A DNA stretch of 64,000 bases from Labia minor. Lineage: Eukaryota > Arthropoda > Insecta > Dermaptera > Spongiphoridae. The stretch lies in contig OY720345.1 of assembly GCA_963082975.1 (NCBI GenBank), positions 3,795,001 through 3,859,000 of the forward strand, written 5' to 3'. Below are positions 37,290 to 48,719 of this stretch, one piece after another (the first letter of the stretch is position 1; each line of letters begins with the position of its first letter). Both the position numbers and the translations under genes were made by a program. Under the pieces are notes generated by a model, which saw only the letters and a program-made list of their open reading frames with translations, made no database searches and had not been told where the DNA came from.

Positions 37290-37660
37290 GTTGAATTAAC
37301 ATGGTTAGAAGGCATGATTTATGACCCTGGGAGTTGAGATGGATTTGAAAATAGGATGAAAAGTTGAAGTCTCGGGGAAATGGCGGAGACTGCATAATGA
37401 GGAATTGCACGATTTCTATGCATCTCTGAACATAGTTAGACTTATAAAATCGAGAAAGCTACAATGGGCAGGGCAAGTGCCTAGAATGGGAGAGGAAAGA
37501 TTAGCGAAAAATGAATTGGTGAGGAGATGGATTGAGATACCAAAAACGCAGTGGGTGGACAATGTAGGAGGGGAGATGAGAGAGATGGGAGAGGGTAGGA
37601 ATTGGATGGTTAAAGCTCAGGTGGTTGCTGCGGCCAAGAACTTACGAGTCGCCTAGAACC
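37290..37660 (+). pseudogene. LINE reverse-transcriptase C-terminal remnant
   Basis: The translated stretch includes HDFYASLNIVRLIKSRKLQW, AGQVPRMGEERLAKNE, RWIEIPKTQWVDN and AAAKNLRVA. This is the region after the reverse-transcriptase domain that is common in insect non-LTR elements (R-L-x-W-A-G-H-V-x-R-M). Upstream sequence (TTGAATTAACATGGTTAGAA) is frame-broken. It is a dead fragment and not a host gene. Related copies are at 39545, 47720 and 51979. Confidence 0.8.
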
Positions 37661-38752
37661 ATAAAAATAAATTTCAAAATTTAATTTATAAAATAAACAA
37701 ACGTTTCTAAAATAAATTGAAGTATGTAAAAATAAAATGTTAATAAATCTTCATCTTCACTTAATTATATATATATATATATAATGTATAAAAACTGATT
37801 TTAAGAATTTTAATTAACAAAACATAAATGACAAATTAAGAAGATAATCAGAGTGGCAATAATTTAATTAATTTATTCTCAATTTAGATAAAAATCTTGA
37901 CATGATTTTTGGAGGATTATAATCTACAACGTAATCTCTCTGGATTGTTGAATTAATTAATTCACTCAAATACAAATTATATATATATATATATATATAT
38001 TTAAATAACAAATTTAAAAAGAGAAATAATTTGTTTAATTTATTTATAATTTATGAATTCTAGCTGCGGCGAATCCCGGGCTATTTTTTCAATGACAATA
38101 ATAATAATAATAATAAATATACATTAGGAGAATATATAATAAATTAATCCTTAATAAAAAAAAGGATAATAGAGTTCATTTAGTAATAATTCTATATTAT
38201 TAAAATAATTTATTCGATTGTATTTCTTTTAAATATTAATTCGTATAAATCAACTTTCTCTTCTCGTTATCTAAATAAGCTAATATCCGAAAACAAATGT
38301 TCCTTCTCTTTTCTCTACTTAAAGTATACCCATTCCTACTTGATTATAATAATAATAATAATAATAGTCAATTGCCCAAATGAATTTATTTAAACATCAA
38401 AATATTTCAGATTCATTTTAATAATTTGTTCTAAGAAATTCATTTTGATCTCAATTTTATTTCACAATCCCCAAGATAATATGAGAATATATGTACGTAT
38501 GTATTAGAGAATATCATTAAAAATATAAAAAAAAAATAATCCCCTGATAGATGTCAGTTAAAGAGAGAAGTTTCATATAATAAACCACACGGACGTTATT
38601 TATTTATATCATATGTTAAAAAATAAATATTAACAAAAATATAAAAGCTCTGTATCTTTACATCTATTAAAATAAAATATATAACAAATTTATAAATCAT
38701 AGCATAACGAATTGCAATAAAATTTGTGGCACAGATGGTAGATTTATACTTA

Positions 38753-38900
38753 TAAAAGAGACGACTTAAATATAATAGGAGATTCGGCAAATGCAATTAA
38801 AGATACTGTAGAAAAGAGGTGGAGCTTGAAATTTATAGGGATAAGACAAAATATTTAGTAACAGAAAGGGATATTTTTAAACATAAAATTTGAACAAAAA
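38753..38900 (+). pseudogene. LINE reverse-transcriptase fragment near the YxDD motif
   Basis: GACGACTTAAATATAATAGG encodes DDLNIIG, followed by DSANAIKDT. It matches the catalytic region of the better preserved copy at 52255. The residues before DD are altered, so the active site is lost. Confidence 0.7.
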
Positions 38901-38929
38901 AAGGTTGTTTCCTCTGTGCCATTTGAGGG

Positions 38930-39107
38930 GAAACCTACCCATACTTCATTGACGCTAGTGCGGATTAATAAGAATTCATCATTAATTTTAATGCTATAAA
39001 ATATTTTTAATTACTTTCAAAATGAAAATCTATCGTGAAATCAATATTTATGCTTCAGAATCCTTTGAAAAAAAAATTAATTGGAGCAATACAAAAAGAG
39101 TTATAGT
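38930..39107 (-). repeat. Family G repeat, inverted copy
   Basis: GAGGGGAAACCTACC, TTAATAAGAATTCATC and GGAGCAATACAAAAAGAGTT match family G in reverse order and complement. Confidence 0.68.
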
Positions 39108-39544
39108 TACTTGCAAATAGAATTAAACTTAAAAAATGATTATAATTAAGTAAATGTTATTAATGAAGTAATGTTTTTAAAAACAATATATTATATTAAT
39201 TAAAAATTTATCTTTTAATGTTATAAATTATTTTGAATTTCTTTCAAAATGAAAACTAACTCAATATTTATTATTTAGATTTAGATGGCGTGAATGAAAA
39301 TTCACATATTAAAACAATTAATGTTTAATTACATTAAAATTCATTACTTAATTATAATTCAATTTTATTTCTTGCATACCTTCTAGGGATCCATTGTAAT
39401 ATCTATAAAAATTTTCAAATGTCTATCTCAATATATAAACTTGATGAAAAATTAATTTCAATTTGTCAAAAAAGCGAACAGACAGACAGACATGAAACGA
39501 AGTTGATAAAAACGTTTAAAAATAGGAGATAATAGGAATTTTTA

Positions 39545-39640
39545 TTAGAGTGGCTCGGGATATGGACATTTGGAGAAATGTGGTTGCTGCGGTCAAGAAC
39601 CGTATAGTCTCGAAGAGCTACAGAGATAAGATACTTGTGT
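39545..39640 (+). pseudogene. LINE 3' terminal fragment
   Basis: GACATTTGGAGAAATGTGGT and GCTGCGGTCAAGAACCG match the 3' coding end of the same LINE, followed by GAGCTACAGAGATAAGATA at the tail. Confidence 0.65.
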
Positions 39641-40089
39641 ATGAGACTTATTTTATATTTCAGGCATTGGAAGGAATCCATTGATTCGAAATCTGTCTCT
39701 TAAAAAAAAAGTTAATGGAATTGAATCAATTAACTGTTTTTCTTTAACTGATTCCATGGACTGTTTTTCTTTTCTTTTCCTTTAACAGTTAATTTGATTC
39801 AATTTCATTATCTTTTTTTCTTTTGACTAATTGTCTATTTATAAGACTATTTAAGAGTAGAACGTTTAATTTAATGATAAAAGAGAAGTTTGATTCAATT
39901 TCTTCTCAATAAAACATGAGCGCTCTGATTTTGAAAATAATTTGAATAAGTAAAAAAATGAGAAATAAATTATTACGGGTGTAATAATTGATAAAGAGAT
40001 TATTAATCAGTTTCAATCTTTAATTGAATTTGAGGGTGAAAATTTATACAATTGAAATAATAATAATGATAATAATAATAATAATATAA

Positions 40090-40440
40090 TATAACAAAGC
40101 AAGTATGAGGAACTCGCTTTTCAATTGAAAAATATATGGAAGCTGGATAAGGTGACAATACATCCCATTATTATTTCGGCGGAAGGAGTTGTCTCCAAAA
40201 AAATAACGAACACCATCAAGGAACTGTGTATACCAACTGACATATTAAGGATAGGGCAGAAGGCAATACTCCTTCAAACCTGCCATATTGTCCGCAAGTT
40301 CCTTAACTGAAAAATTATCTGAAGACGACGCTGCGGGCCAGGGTGAATTTCTTTTTCGCATCGTCCGAGCCTAACCCTTAAAATAACTCCAGGGTAGGTG
40401 AAAGTTTACCAGCACTAGTGCTGAGTAAGTGTATCAAATC
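40090..40440 (+). pseudogene. LINE ORF2 C-terminal remnant, second family
   Basis: A frame from about 40100 to 40307 encodes ELAFQLKNIWKLDKV, HPIIISAEGVVSK and GQKAILLQTCHIVRKFLN, ending in a stop. This is the typical C-terminus of an insect non-LTR retrotransposon polyprotein and differs from the MGEER type. A 3' untranslated part with CTCCAGGGTAGGTGAAAG follows, then AT-rich sequence. It is 5' truncated. Confidence 0.72.
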
Positions 40441-40829
40441 GAATAATAATATTAAGAATAAAATAGAGTATAGAATAAAATAGACATTAAATTATCGATT
40501 ATCAATATGTTATATGATGAAAAATAAGACAAATAATTTGTTGACACTTTCCTTCCTATCTTTAGAAGCATTATAACTCGTACAATAGATGGATGAATTT
40601 ATTTCTTTTACTAATATACCTACCCCGTAGAGAGAGAGAGAAAGACAAGCATACTCCTCAAGAAAAGAATATTTTAATTCTCAAATAATTCCCACAAAAC
40701 AATATTTTTTAAAAGTTAAATAGAAATTATAAAAAATTCCAAAATTTAATTATTTTGTTTTTTCCACACTTAATTAGATAAATAAATACACATTATATAT
40801 ATCAAAAGAATCTTAGTAAATGGCGATAA

Positions 40830-41107
40830 AAATAAACCTCTGACTTTGTACGTCCTACGCAAGAACAACGCCTATCAAGCCGGTTATATCAATGAGGTGT
40901 CCTATGATCAGTAGAACGTGTCCTCTCGACCTTTACCTTGATTTTCTTGATCGGAGGCGCAATCAAGTCTTTTCCCCAAGGTTGTTCCCGGAGGCTGGGT
41001 TGACTCCGTCCCATAGACCCCAGCTAGGGAAATGCCCTTGCCACTTGAGCCCGGGACCATGTGAATGGGAGGCAGGTTTGTTACCCGCACACCCAATGGC
41101 GCCTTCC
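40830..41107 (-). mobile_element. tRNA-derived SINE candidate
   Basis: This GC-rich block stands out from AT-rich DNA. On the minus strand the head reads GGCGCCATTGGGTGTGCGGG, TAACAAACCTGCC and GGTCCCGGGCTCAAGTGG, similar to the A-box and B-box arrangement of tRNA-headed SINEs with decay at CG sites. Near-identical 12-bp flanks, AAATGGCGATAA (40818-40829) and AAATGGTGATAA (41108-41119), look like a target duplication with one mismatch. The open frames through it have no known product. Confidence 0.62.
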
Positions 41108-41612
41108 AAATGGTGATAAGTATAATGATAATAGAGGTTTAAATAGATTATACTTAGATAAAGAAAATTATTTTTTATTTAATCATGTAAAATATGAATG
41201 ATATCATGTCAGATTAATAAATTGTCCATCTCTGATTATCTTTCTTTTTTTTTAAAAAAAAAGCTTGTAAAAAAAAATTGAAAAGTAAAACATAAATAAA
41301 AAAAAAATGAAGATTATTTTAGTAAAAAAATTTCTAATGGGTCGTTTTATGTCAACTTTAGCCAATATTCTTGTCAATTTTCTCAATCAATAAAGTTATT
41401 TTAAAAAAAATATCATTAATTCCTCTTTGAATAAATGATAAAAATAAAGTTTGAATCATTTAAGCTTTAAAAGATTTATCATTGAATGATTTTTTTCTTG
41501 ACTTTAATTGTGGTTTTACTACTACATTTCTTTGTTTTCTTTAACAAGTGATTAATTAATTAAGACAATAAGTATTATATTTTGAAGTACACAAGACAAA
41601 GAGTGACTTTTA

Positions 41613-41649
<37 letters not shown>

Positions 41650-42164
41650 TTTTCTCTATTTAAAATATATAATTTCATTTAAACAAAAACATCCCCTTTA
41701 AGTCGAGTTAAAAGAGGTAGGAGAGAGATCCATAATGAACTCGGATTAGGATGCTAAAGCAGATTTTTTTTTTTTTATTATTTTTTATTTAAGCATTTTA
41801 TTTCCTCTTATCTTTACAATAATATAGTAGAAAGGAATATTATAAAATGGATGCAATTTATCACCCCGAGAAAATTCTTTTTCTCTGATTTCAAATCCAT
41901 TGAATCAGAAAGCGTGTTGTTGAAATGTACCCAGCCCCTTTACCCCACCCTCTTTTTTTCTGTAACAGCGACCACCCGTTTTGTATAATATGTCATTCCC
42001 TCAACCCATTTCTTCCTTTTTCCTTCAACATTCAAAGTTAAATACAAATTTGATAATTATCTAAAAAAAAAAATACTTGGTCGTTTCTATTCTGATTTTT
42101 TCTGATTTATGATGATTTTAATTTACTATTGATGAAAAGAGACAGAAAGTAATTAAGAATATTT

Positions 42165-42283
42165 TATAGCATTAAAATTAATGATGAATTCTTATTAATC
42201 AGTTGTACCGTCAATGAAGAGAGGTTTTTTCCCCTCCAATGGCATAGAAATGAAACAAAACAATAACCTTTTTTTATGAAGAC
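42165..42283 (+). repeat. Family G repeat, next to family F
   Basis: ATTCTTATTAATCAGTTGTA, GAGGTTTTTTCCCCTCC and AACCTTTTTTTATGAAGA match the copy at 890-1186. It lies 20 bp before the family F copy at 42303. Confidence 0.68.
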
Positions 42284-42302
42284 AATATGAGTACAATATC
42301 CG

Positions 42303-42861
42303 ACAATGGACTTAAAAGAATAAAATAATTTTTCTATAAGCCTGACAAAGTTTATGGATGAATTGCTTCATATTCAACTAAAAACTTTGGGCGGTTTTAG
42401 TTTTCATTTGATTTCTATGTAATTAACTTCATTTATAGAGCTATAATTCATATATATATATACTTTCATACCACACTAAAACACTTCATTAACTAGTAAC
42501 ACTATTTCTTCTAATATAATCAACCATTTTGAATTTGATTGATAATATGTAAATTTAATAAAAATTCTTTTAAATTTTGATACATACTTTGATATATGTA
42601 TATTTTATAGTGATAAATAATATAAGATTAATTTCTTAATCTATCAATTTTATTGCATAATAAAAAAATTTGTCAGATTAGGTGTTTAGTAAAATTTTTA
42701 TTATTACAAAAATTTGACTTGTTACTTATAAATAAATAAAACTAAAAGCGCCCAACGTTTTTCGTTAAATATGAAGCAATTCATCCATAAACTTTATCAG
42801 TCTTATAGAAAAATTATTTGATTCTTTTTAGTCCATGAGAAAAACGTTATTTTATAAAAAA
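42303..42861. mobile_element. Family F foldback element
   Basis: Left arm GACAATGGACTTAAAAGAAT and right arm TTTTTAGTCCATGAGAAAAA are inverted partners. The body matches 1438-2026 throughout. Confidence 0.82.
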
Positions 42862-43428
42862 ATTTTATATTTATATTATTTTTATTCTTATTTTTTTTAA
42901 ATATTAATGTGAAAACAAGGAAAATGTCAAGTAGAAATTTCTCACATAATTTATATAAGTAGTTTAATACGATTGTTTTATTCGTATTAAGTATTTAAAT
43001 CTTTTACAGTTATAATGAATGATGTATAAATTACTTTATTTGTTCAGTGTTGGTGATGAATATAGAAATTGGGATGTGTAGACCGACCACCCGAGTTGCT
43101 ATTCAAGAATGAAAAAAAAAAAAAATAAAGATGTTGATCAAGATGGTCATTTCTATTTCTATTTACAAATATCCAAACGAATCATGATTTATAATCTTTA
43201 TATGCTATTCTTTTATAAACATTTCCCCCACTCCTCCCCTCCCCTTACTCTCTTAATAACATATATACCTTGAATGTTTCTATCTAAATCTCCATGTAGT
43301 TGCATGTTTGTTTTCTGGGTACCAGCCTACCAGCCACCTTTTTTGTTGATTGTCTGTGCTGTGTCACTTGTATTGAACCTTTCGAGTGGTTTATGTGCAA
43401 ATGGCGAGTCACGCATATATTTTTGCAG

Positions 43429-43554
43429 ACGTAGACGAGTGTACAACCGGTACGGCGAATTGTACAGGAACAGGGGGTCGATGTCTCAACACGTTAGGAT
43501 CGTATCGCTGTGTCTGCTCTCCAGGCTTCTTACCAGTCGGCAACAAGTGTTTGG
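43429..43554 (+). CDS. Internal exon f: one cbEGF module
   Basis: This 42-codon exon encodes one calcium-binding EGF module: (D)VDEC, a Gly/Thr-rich first loop (TTGTANCTGTGGRC), then LNTLGSYRCVC and NKCL. The hydroxylation pattern is intact. The acceptor ends TTTGCAG at 43428 and the donor is GTAAGT at 43555, phase 1 at both ends. The exon is clearly GC-richer than the giant exon and its flanks, as are exons a, b and g. It follows an intron of about 11.7 kb that contains the intact hAT element, LINE fragments and the SINE candidate. Confidence 0.9.
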
Positions 43555-44349
43555 GTAAGTGTCTACAACAAGTGGCCACAGGGGCTCAAGGGGCTCTTTC
43601 CATTTCTCCCTCTTACCTCTCACACTCACTCACCTCCTCATCTCCTCCAGATACATCATCTTTATTTAGAATTGATTATAATTTATAACTTTGTTTTTTT
43701 TTTTTTTTTTCAAACTTCAATCACGAGCACCACTTTTAAATTAATTAATTCTCCAATGATTAATTTCTAAAAAAAAAAATATATATATATATATTATTGG
43801 TCCCCCTCCCTATTAACTATAGTATATTTTAATAAATTCCCTAAAATATCAAGATTATTTCATTTAATATTTCATCAATTTATATTATCTTGATTTGAAA
43901 AAAATAAAAATCTTTCCATCCAAATTTTTTTTTGTTTTTTTAAGCAACCTCATGATATATTATAATAATTGAAGATATTTTTCTTTCCCTTACATATTTG
44001 CTTTTAATTAAAAGTTTTATCTTTAATAGACATTCCATTTACCCTTAAAGGCTTTGTGAAAGAGTTTGCATTTTGCAATTTGAAATATTCACCTCATCTT
44101 TAAAATCAGCATAGTCATTTAATTTCAAACTTAGGCTCAATTTAATACATTTAAAATGTATACTAGAGTTTTTTTTTTTTTTTTAAATAAAATTATTAAA
44201 AATCAGATATAATAGATCTTATCTTATCATCCCAAACAATCCATAAAACGCATAGAATTCAAACGAAAAAAAGAATTACAAAATAACGAGATTTAAATTA
44301 TTTTAGAAACAAAAATTCTTTTAAAAATTAATATATTTATCAATTTTTT

Positions 44350-44570
44350 ACTATCTCGCCAGATATTTTGATGTTTTTATACGTTTTGAAGGTCCCTGAG
44401 TCATTTTCACTAAGGTTGAGAAAAATGTCGCTGTGTGTCGACAAGATTACCCAAAAACGGTTTGAGTTAGAATAATGAAATTTGTTATACGGGCATTATT
44501 CAAAATTCGTAGTTGTCTTTTGAGAAATGTAACTCAATCGGAAGAGAGAGTCATTACCTACCACCTTTTC
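44350..44570 (+). mobile_element. Family A element, 3' truncated
   Basis: The copy starts TTTTTACTATCTCGCCAG and continues through the TTTGAGTTAGAATAATGAAA block. It stops after the GGAAGAG...GTCATTACC segment. Confidence 0.78.
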
Positions 44571-44905
44571 ATATATGGTATATAATACCATATACAAAGA
44601 TGATTATCAAATTAAATTATAATAATATAATAAATGTTTATAAAACTTTATCCTACAAATTAATAATAAAAAATTCTAACTGTAACTTCATATTTTTATA
44701 AGAAAATTACTTAATATGAAATATATTTTTGTTTTTCGAATACATCATAATTTTAGTTTTCTTGATTTGTTTAACAAACAAAAATTAAATCTCACAAAAG
44801 AGTATATCATTTATTTATTTATTTATTTATTTTTGTAATTCATACTTATTAAATAAATAAACTTTCCTATATGTAGTTATGTATGTTTATTATTATTATT
44901 TAAAT

Positions 44906-45186
44906 CAGTAGTTTCAAAGCCTTTTTGGTCAAGCGCCCCCTTTCCAGAAAAAAATTTACTCACCCCCCCCCCTCCCCACTCCTACCTCTGGAAATTAACT
45001 TTTAATAACAATTAAACAAACCTATTCGCAAAATATTATAAATAAATGATAGAAACATTGAAATTATGTATCTATTTACTGAATTTAGAATAGAAAAGGA
45101 ATATACGAGTAATTTTTCCTAAATGCACCTGTGGCCATCACCACCCGCTGCAGCATCCAGGGTAGCACCCACTTTGGGACTCACTG
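44906..45186 (-). mobile_element. hAT-type MITE, 281 bp, paralogue of 2156-2424
   Basis: The ends CAGTAGTTTCAAAG and CTTTGGGACTCACTG are inverted, with an 8-bp duplication ATTTAAAT at 44898-44905 and 45187-45194. Its body matches the 2156-2424 element in opposite orientation. Confidence 0.87.
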
Positions 45187-46325
45187 ATTTAAATCAATAA
45201 ATTAATCACACATATCATTTATAAATCGTGAATTTATATTTTTCTCATAACAATTTTTAATTTAATTTTTTTTTTTTTTTTTTTTTTTGTTGCTTTAAAA
45301 TAGTTGAAAATATAATTATTAAAGGATTGTATATTTGGAAATAAGTGAGAATAAGTCAAAGATTGATTAGCAAATTATCAAGATTATTATTATTTGTTTT
45401 TTTCTTTTTTCTTTTCAAATTCGAATTAAATATTATATTTTTGATATTAAATAACAAATAAATAATTAAATAAGAATAAAAAATAATTATTTCCTCTCAA
45501 ATTTCATTTGATTATCATATTATTAAATACCCCTATATAATAACATATAAAAACAACTAAGCTCATGTTAATCAGTATAATTTATGGATAAATAATTTCA
45601 TTTAATTAGTTAGCCCTTAACTTGAATATTGAAAATGTAAACATTAATTTTATAAGTTACTTATGGTAGGTACATGAGATAAATATAGAATAAAATATTT
45701 AATAAACAAAACTTTTGATTTTATATCATCATTCGTATATTTTTAAAATATATATATATTTCTTTGATTAAGTTTAAATAAATACAAATACGTATGTATT
45801 CAAATATTGAAAGATAAATTTATGTATTGACCCCAGGATATATTATCAGATCCTATATTTTCGTTATTTTTATTTTTTTTTTTTCTATGCTTGATAAAAT
45901 CTATTTTTTTTCTTTCTTAAATTAATAACTTTATTTTAAGTTTATCTTTAATATTGATATTTAATATGATACGGCGCGTTTAAGAGATACAATCTTTTTT
46001 TAACTTTATGATTAAAAATCAGATATTGGTGTATACTTAATTTACTGTTTCATATTTTCAAAGTGTTTTGAAAAGATTATTGTCTAAGATAACCGAAATG
46101 TGTTTTACTCTAAAATTTCTCCTCTTCTTCATTATTATCCAGAAAAAAAATAGGAGAGACAAGAGAATTATAATACTATATTTTGGTAGACAAAAAATAA
46201 TAATTGGTTTCTAAGATAAAAATCTAAAAATGTTTTTTTAAAAACAAAAACAAAAAAATAATATAAGTAAATCTGGATACATTTTTGAATAAAGAAAGAA
46301 TTTATAATAATTAAGTAAAATAAAA

Positions 46326-46655
46326 TAATCATTTGATTAGAATTTGTTTGAAATTAATTTGAAGATCTTCTCAAATTTAATTATTTGAATTTCAAAAAAT
46401 TCAAAATTACAAATAAATAAATAAATAATAAATAATATATATATATATATATATATTAGTTAAATATTTAATTCTTTTATTATATTAAATTTTATAATAA
46501 TTATATTATTATCACTTTATTCACTCATCTTTGCCATGAGCTATTCATTCACTTATTTATTTATTTATTTATTTGTAATTTTGAATTCTTTGAAATTCAA
46601 ATAATTAAATTTGAAGATCTTCAAATTAATTTCAAATAAATTCTAATCAAACGAT
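46326..46655. repeat. AT-rich foldback element
   Basis: Arms of about 100 bp (left TTTGATTAGAATTTGTTTGA, GAAGATCTTC and TTTAATTATTTGAATTTCAA) recur inverted at about 46555-46655. The loop is about 125 bp with a TA tract. It is probably a MITE. Confidence 0.78.
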
Positions 46656-47359
46656 TATATATATATATGTTATTATATATGTGTTATTATATAATATATA
46701 TATATATAGTATATTTATAAGAATTAAGTATTTATGTACACTCAAAATTATTAAAGGATCTAATTGTACGAAAAATTGTTTTTCGCATCTTCTTTATCTT
46801 TTATCTCTCTAGTATCAATCTATAGAATCAATTTATTAAATTATTTTTAAAAAAAATTATGAAGAAAACAAAACGAAAATTAATGTTTTATTAAACTAGA
46901 TTGAAAAAAACAAAAATTAAAATAAAAAAATTTAAAATTATGTTATAATATCTTAAATTGAACGAAATTAAGATTTAATTAAAAATGTGGCGTGTAGAAA
47001 TTTAAAGTTATCCAATTTCATGATAAACTCGTATTGCTACAAAATAACGTTTAATACAACAGCCAACGAATCTAAAGAATTTGTTTTGGTAAAGTAAAGT
47101 ATTTTTATTTTCTATTTCAAATTAATTCTATTTTATTTCACAATTAATGATAAAAAGTAAACTTGTAATAAATAATTTCACATTTTAAAACTCCTTCCAA
47201 CAAAATAAAACTTGTTTTCTTTTCATTAATTTGGTATATAAAAGAAAAAGAAAATATAAAAGATAAAGTTTCATATAAATTTTGTGTGAATTTTTATTAA
47301 CATTTTTTTCAGAAAAGATAAATTTACAATTTTTTTTTTTTTTTGTTTAATTTGTTTAG

Positions 47360-47710
47360 ATGTCAATGAATGTATCGAGGGCCAGAATGGAGGATGCAGT
47401 CACGATTGTATTAACACACATGGAAGTTATCGTTGCATTTGTAGTGATAACTTCCACCTGGCAGAGGATGGTCATAAGTGCATCCCAGGTAGCATAAGCC
47501 ACCATCTCGTCTCTTCTCAAGGAAGATGCGTAGCGCCAAATCGATTACGACACGGTGAGGTGCGTTGTCCCAGTTTGGACATGGAGGACACCTATGCCCC
47601 AGGTGTCAGGTGCCAAGTGAGGTGTCGACGTGGATTTAAATTGCATGGACCGAGAGTGCGACGATGCCAAGAAGATGGCAAATGGACAAGTCCAGAGCCG
47701 ATTTGTGTCG
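47360..47710 (+). CDS. Internal exon g: cbEGF module plus sushi/CCP domain
   Basis: This exon of 117 codons encodes two domains. The first is a cbEGF: (D)VNECIEGQNGGC, then CINTHGSYRCIC, ending HKC. A short linker (IPGSISHHLVSSQGR) follows. The second is a sushi/CCP module with the spaced cysteines CVAPNRLRHGEVRC, YAPGVRCQVRC, the conserved RGFKLHGPRVRRC and Trp in DGKWTSPEPIC. This changes the domain type from pure EGF and suggests that the C-terminal part of the protein has complement-control or other adhesion modules beyond the window. The acceptor is TTTGTTTAG ending at 47359 and the donor is GTAAGT at 47711, phase 1. No further exon is recognisable up to 64000, so the next intron exceeds 16 kb. 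Confidence 0.92.
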
Positions 47711-47719
47711 GTAAGTTAC

Positions 47720-47930
47720 AAAGTTGCATGATCTCTATGCATCCCCAGATATCGTTAGAATTATAAAATAATAAGAAGGCTGCGATAGGCAGGCCACGTG
47801 GCTAGAATGGAAGAAGAAAAAATGGGATTGGAGGGTTGAGACTCAGAATAAGGATACTTGGAGAAGTGTGGTTGCTGCGGTCAAGAACTTTCGAGTTCCG
47901 TAGAGCCACAGAGATAGATAGATAGAAAAA
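47720..47930 (+). pseudogene. LINE 3' fragment directly after exon g donor
   Basis: Starting about 10 bp after the donor GTAAGT, the sequence AAGTTGCATGATCTCTATGC, CAGGCCACGTGGCTAGAATG, GGTTGCTGCGGTCAAGAAC matches the MGEER-type LINE. It ends with a GATAGATAGATAG tail. Several deletions break the frame. Confidence 0.75.
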
Positions 47931-48060
47931 AATAAATATTAAAAAAAACGAATTGTGTGAATTACATATAGTTATAATTTGAATTCTTTATTCGAATTAA
48001 AATTTCTCAAAAGCATTCATTAAATTACTTTATTTAATTTATTATAAGAATAATTATAAT

Positions 48061-48420
48061 AAGTTGACCTGTGGCCAGGCACAGAACCGACCGACGGTTT
48101 GAAATAAATTAATTTCCAGCAACAGAAACAATTTCAAATAATTTTAATGTATCTATTAATGCAATAAAAAACAGATTTGAATGGATTTAACATAAATATT
48201 TGTAATTTTATTTTATTTATAATATCTAAGGAGGCGCTGGCTGTGACGTCATGAAGGGTTGAGTGACGTCATATAATTTTAAATTAAGAAAAAACTAATG
48301 AAGATGATTTTCCCGAGGATAAAACCAATACAAAGTGCATGATTCGTGGAGATATGTAAAAATTCTCCTCGTGTGAAATTTGGTGTGAAAATAACCCTTC
48401 CCTTCCTATCGTCGGTCGGT
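48061..48420 (-). mobile_element. Family B short form (internal deletion type 1)
   Basis: This inverted copy of 360 bp has both proper ends and both TGACGTCA sites but lacks the GTCT core. Read in element orientation, the terminal ACCGACCGACGATAG joins directly to the second internal repeat (GAAGGGAAGGGTTATT). Confidence 0.85.
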
Positions 48421-48719
48421 AAAAAGTAAGAGTTGATATCTTTTGTAATGTAAACATAAAATTAAAATATGAAAGTTAAATAAAAAAATAAAACAATACT
48501 AATAATACCCAATCAATTAATAAATAATTAGATTTCCATCTCTAAATATTCTATTTTAAATAAGAAAATGAAAAATCAAATATTAAATTATGACTAAAAC
48601 TCGAAAACTAACAGGAAGGAATATAAATAGAAAATTTAATCAATTGTAAATATTTCTGAACACACATACTATATAAAAAGTATTTTTATTAATTAATTAG
48701 TTATTCATAAATCAAAGAG

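Larger units (their letters stand above)
31685..43428. other. Intron between exons e and f, about 11.7 kb
   Basis: The intron contains a foldback element split by the intact hAT transposon (about 31780-35512), a family C repeat (35625-35795), LINE fragments (37290-37660, 38753-38900, 39545-39640, 40090-40440), the SINE candidate (40830-41107) and families G and F (38930-39107, 42165-42861). A fragment of family F also sits near 36225-36330. Confidence 0.7.
43555..47359. other. Intron between exons f and g, about 3.8 kb
   Basis: The intron holds a 3'-truncated family A copy (44350-44570), a hAT-type MITE (44906-45186) and a palindromic AT-rich element (46326-46655). The remainder is AT-rich with homopolymer runs. 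Confidence 0.7.

Noticed and set aside
37405..37656. 83-codon frame as a candidate small gene
   Set aside because: It is the C-terminal part of a LINE reverse transcriptase, with related copies at 47720 and 52720.
41035..41107. True tRNA gene at the GC-rich block
   Set aside because: The B-box-like and A-box-like parts are degenerate and no complete cloverleaf can be folded by eye.
40892..41116. 74-codon frame in a GC-rich block, possible gene
   Set aside because: The block is better explained as a SINE: repeat-like duplication at the flanks, tRNA-like head on the other strand and no protein similarity that I recognise.
24206..47710. Calling the gene fibrillin, fibulin or LTBP
   Set aside because: No TB (8-cysteine), hybrid or fibulin C-terminal domain is visible, and the last visible exon adds a sushi domain. 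The ends of the gene are outside the window.
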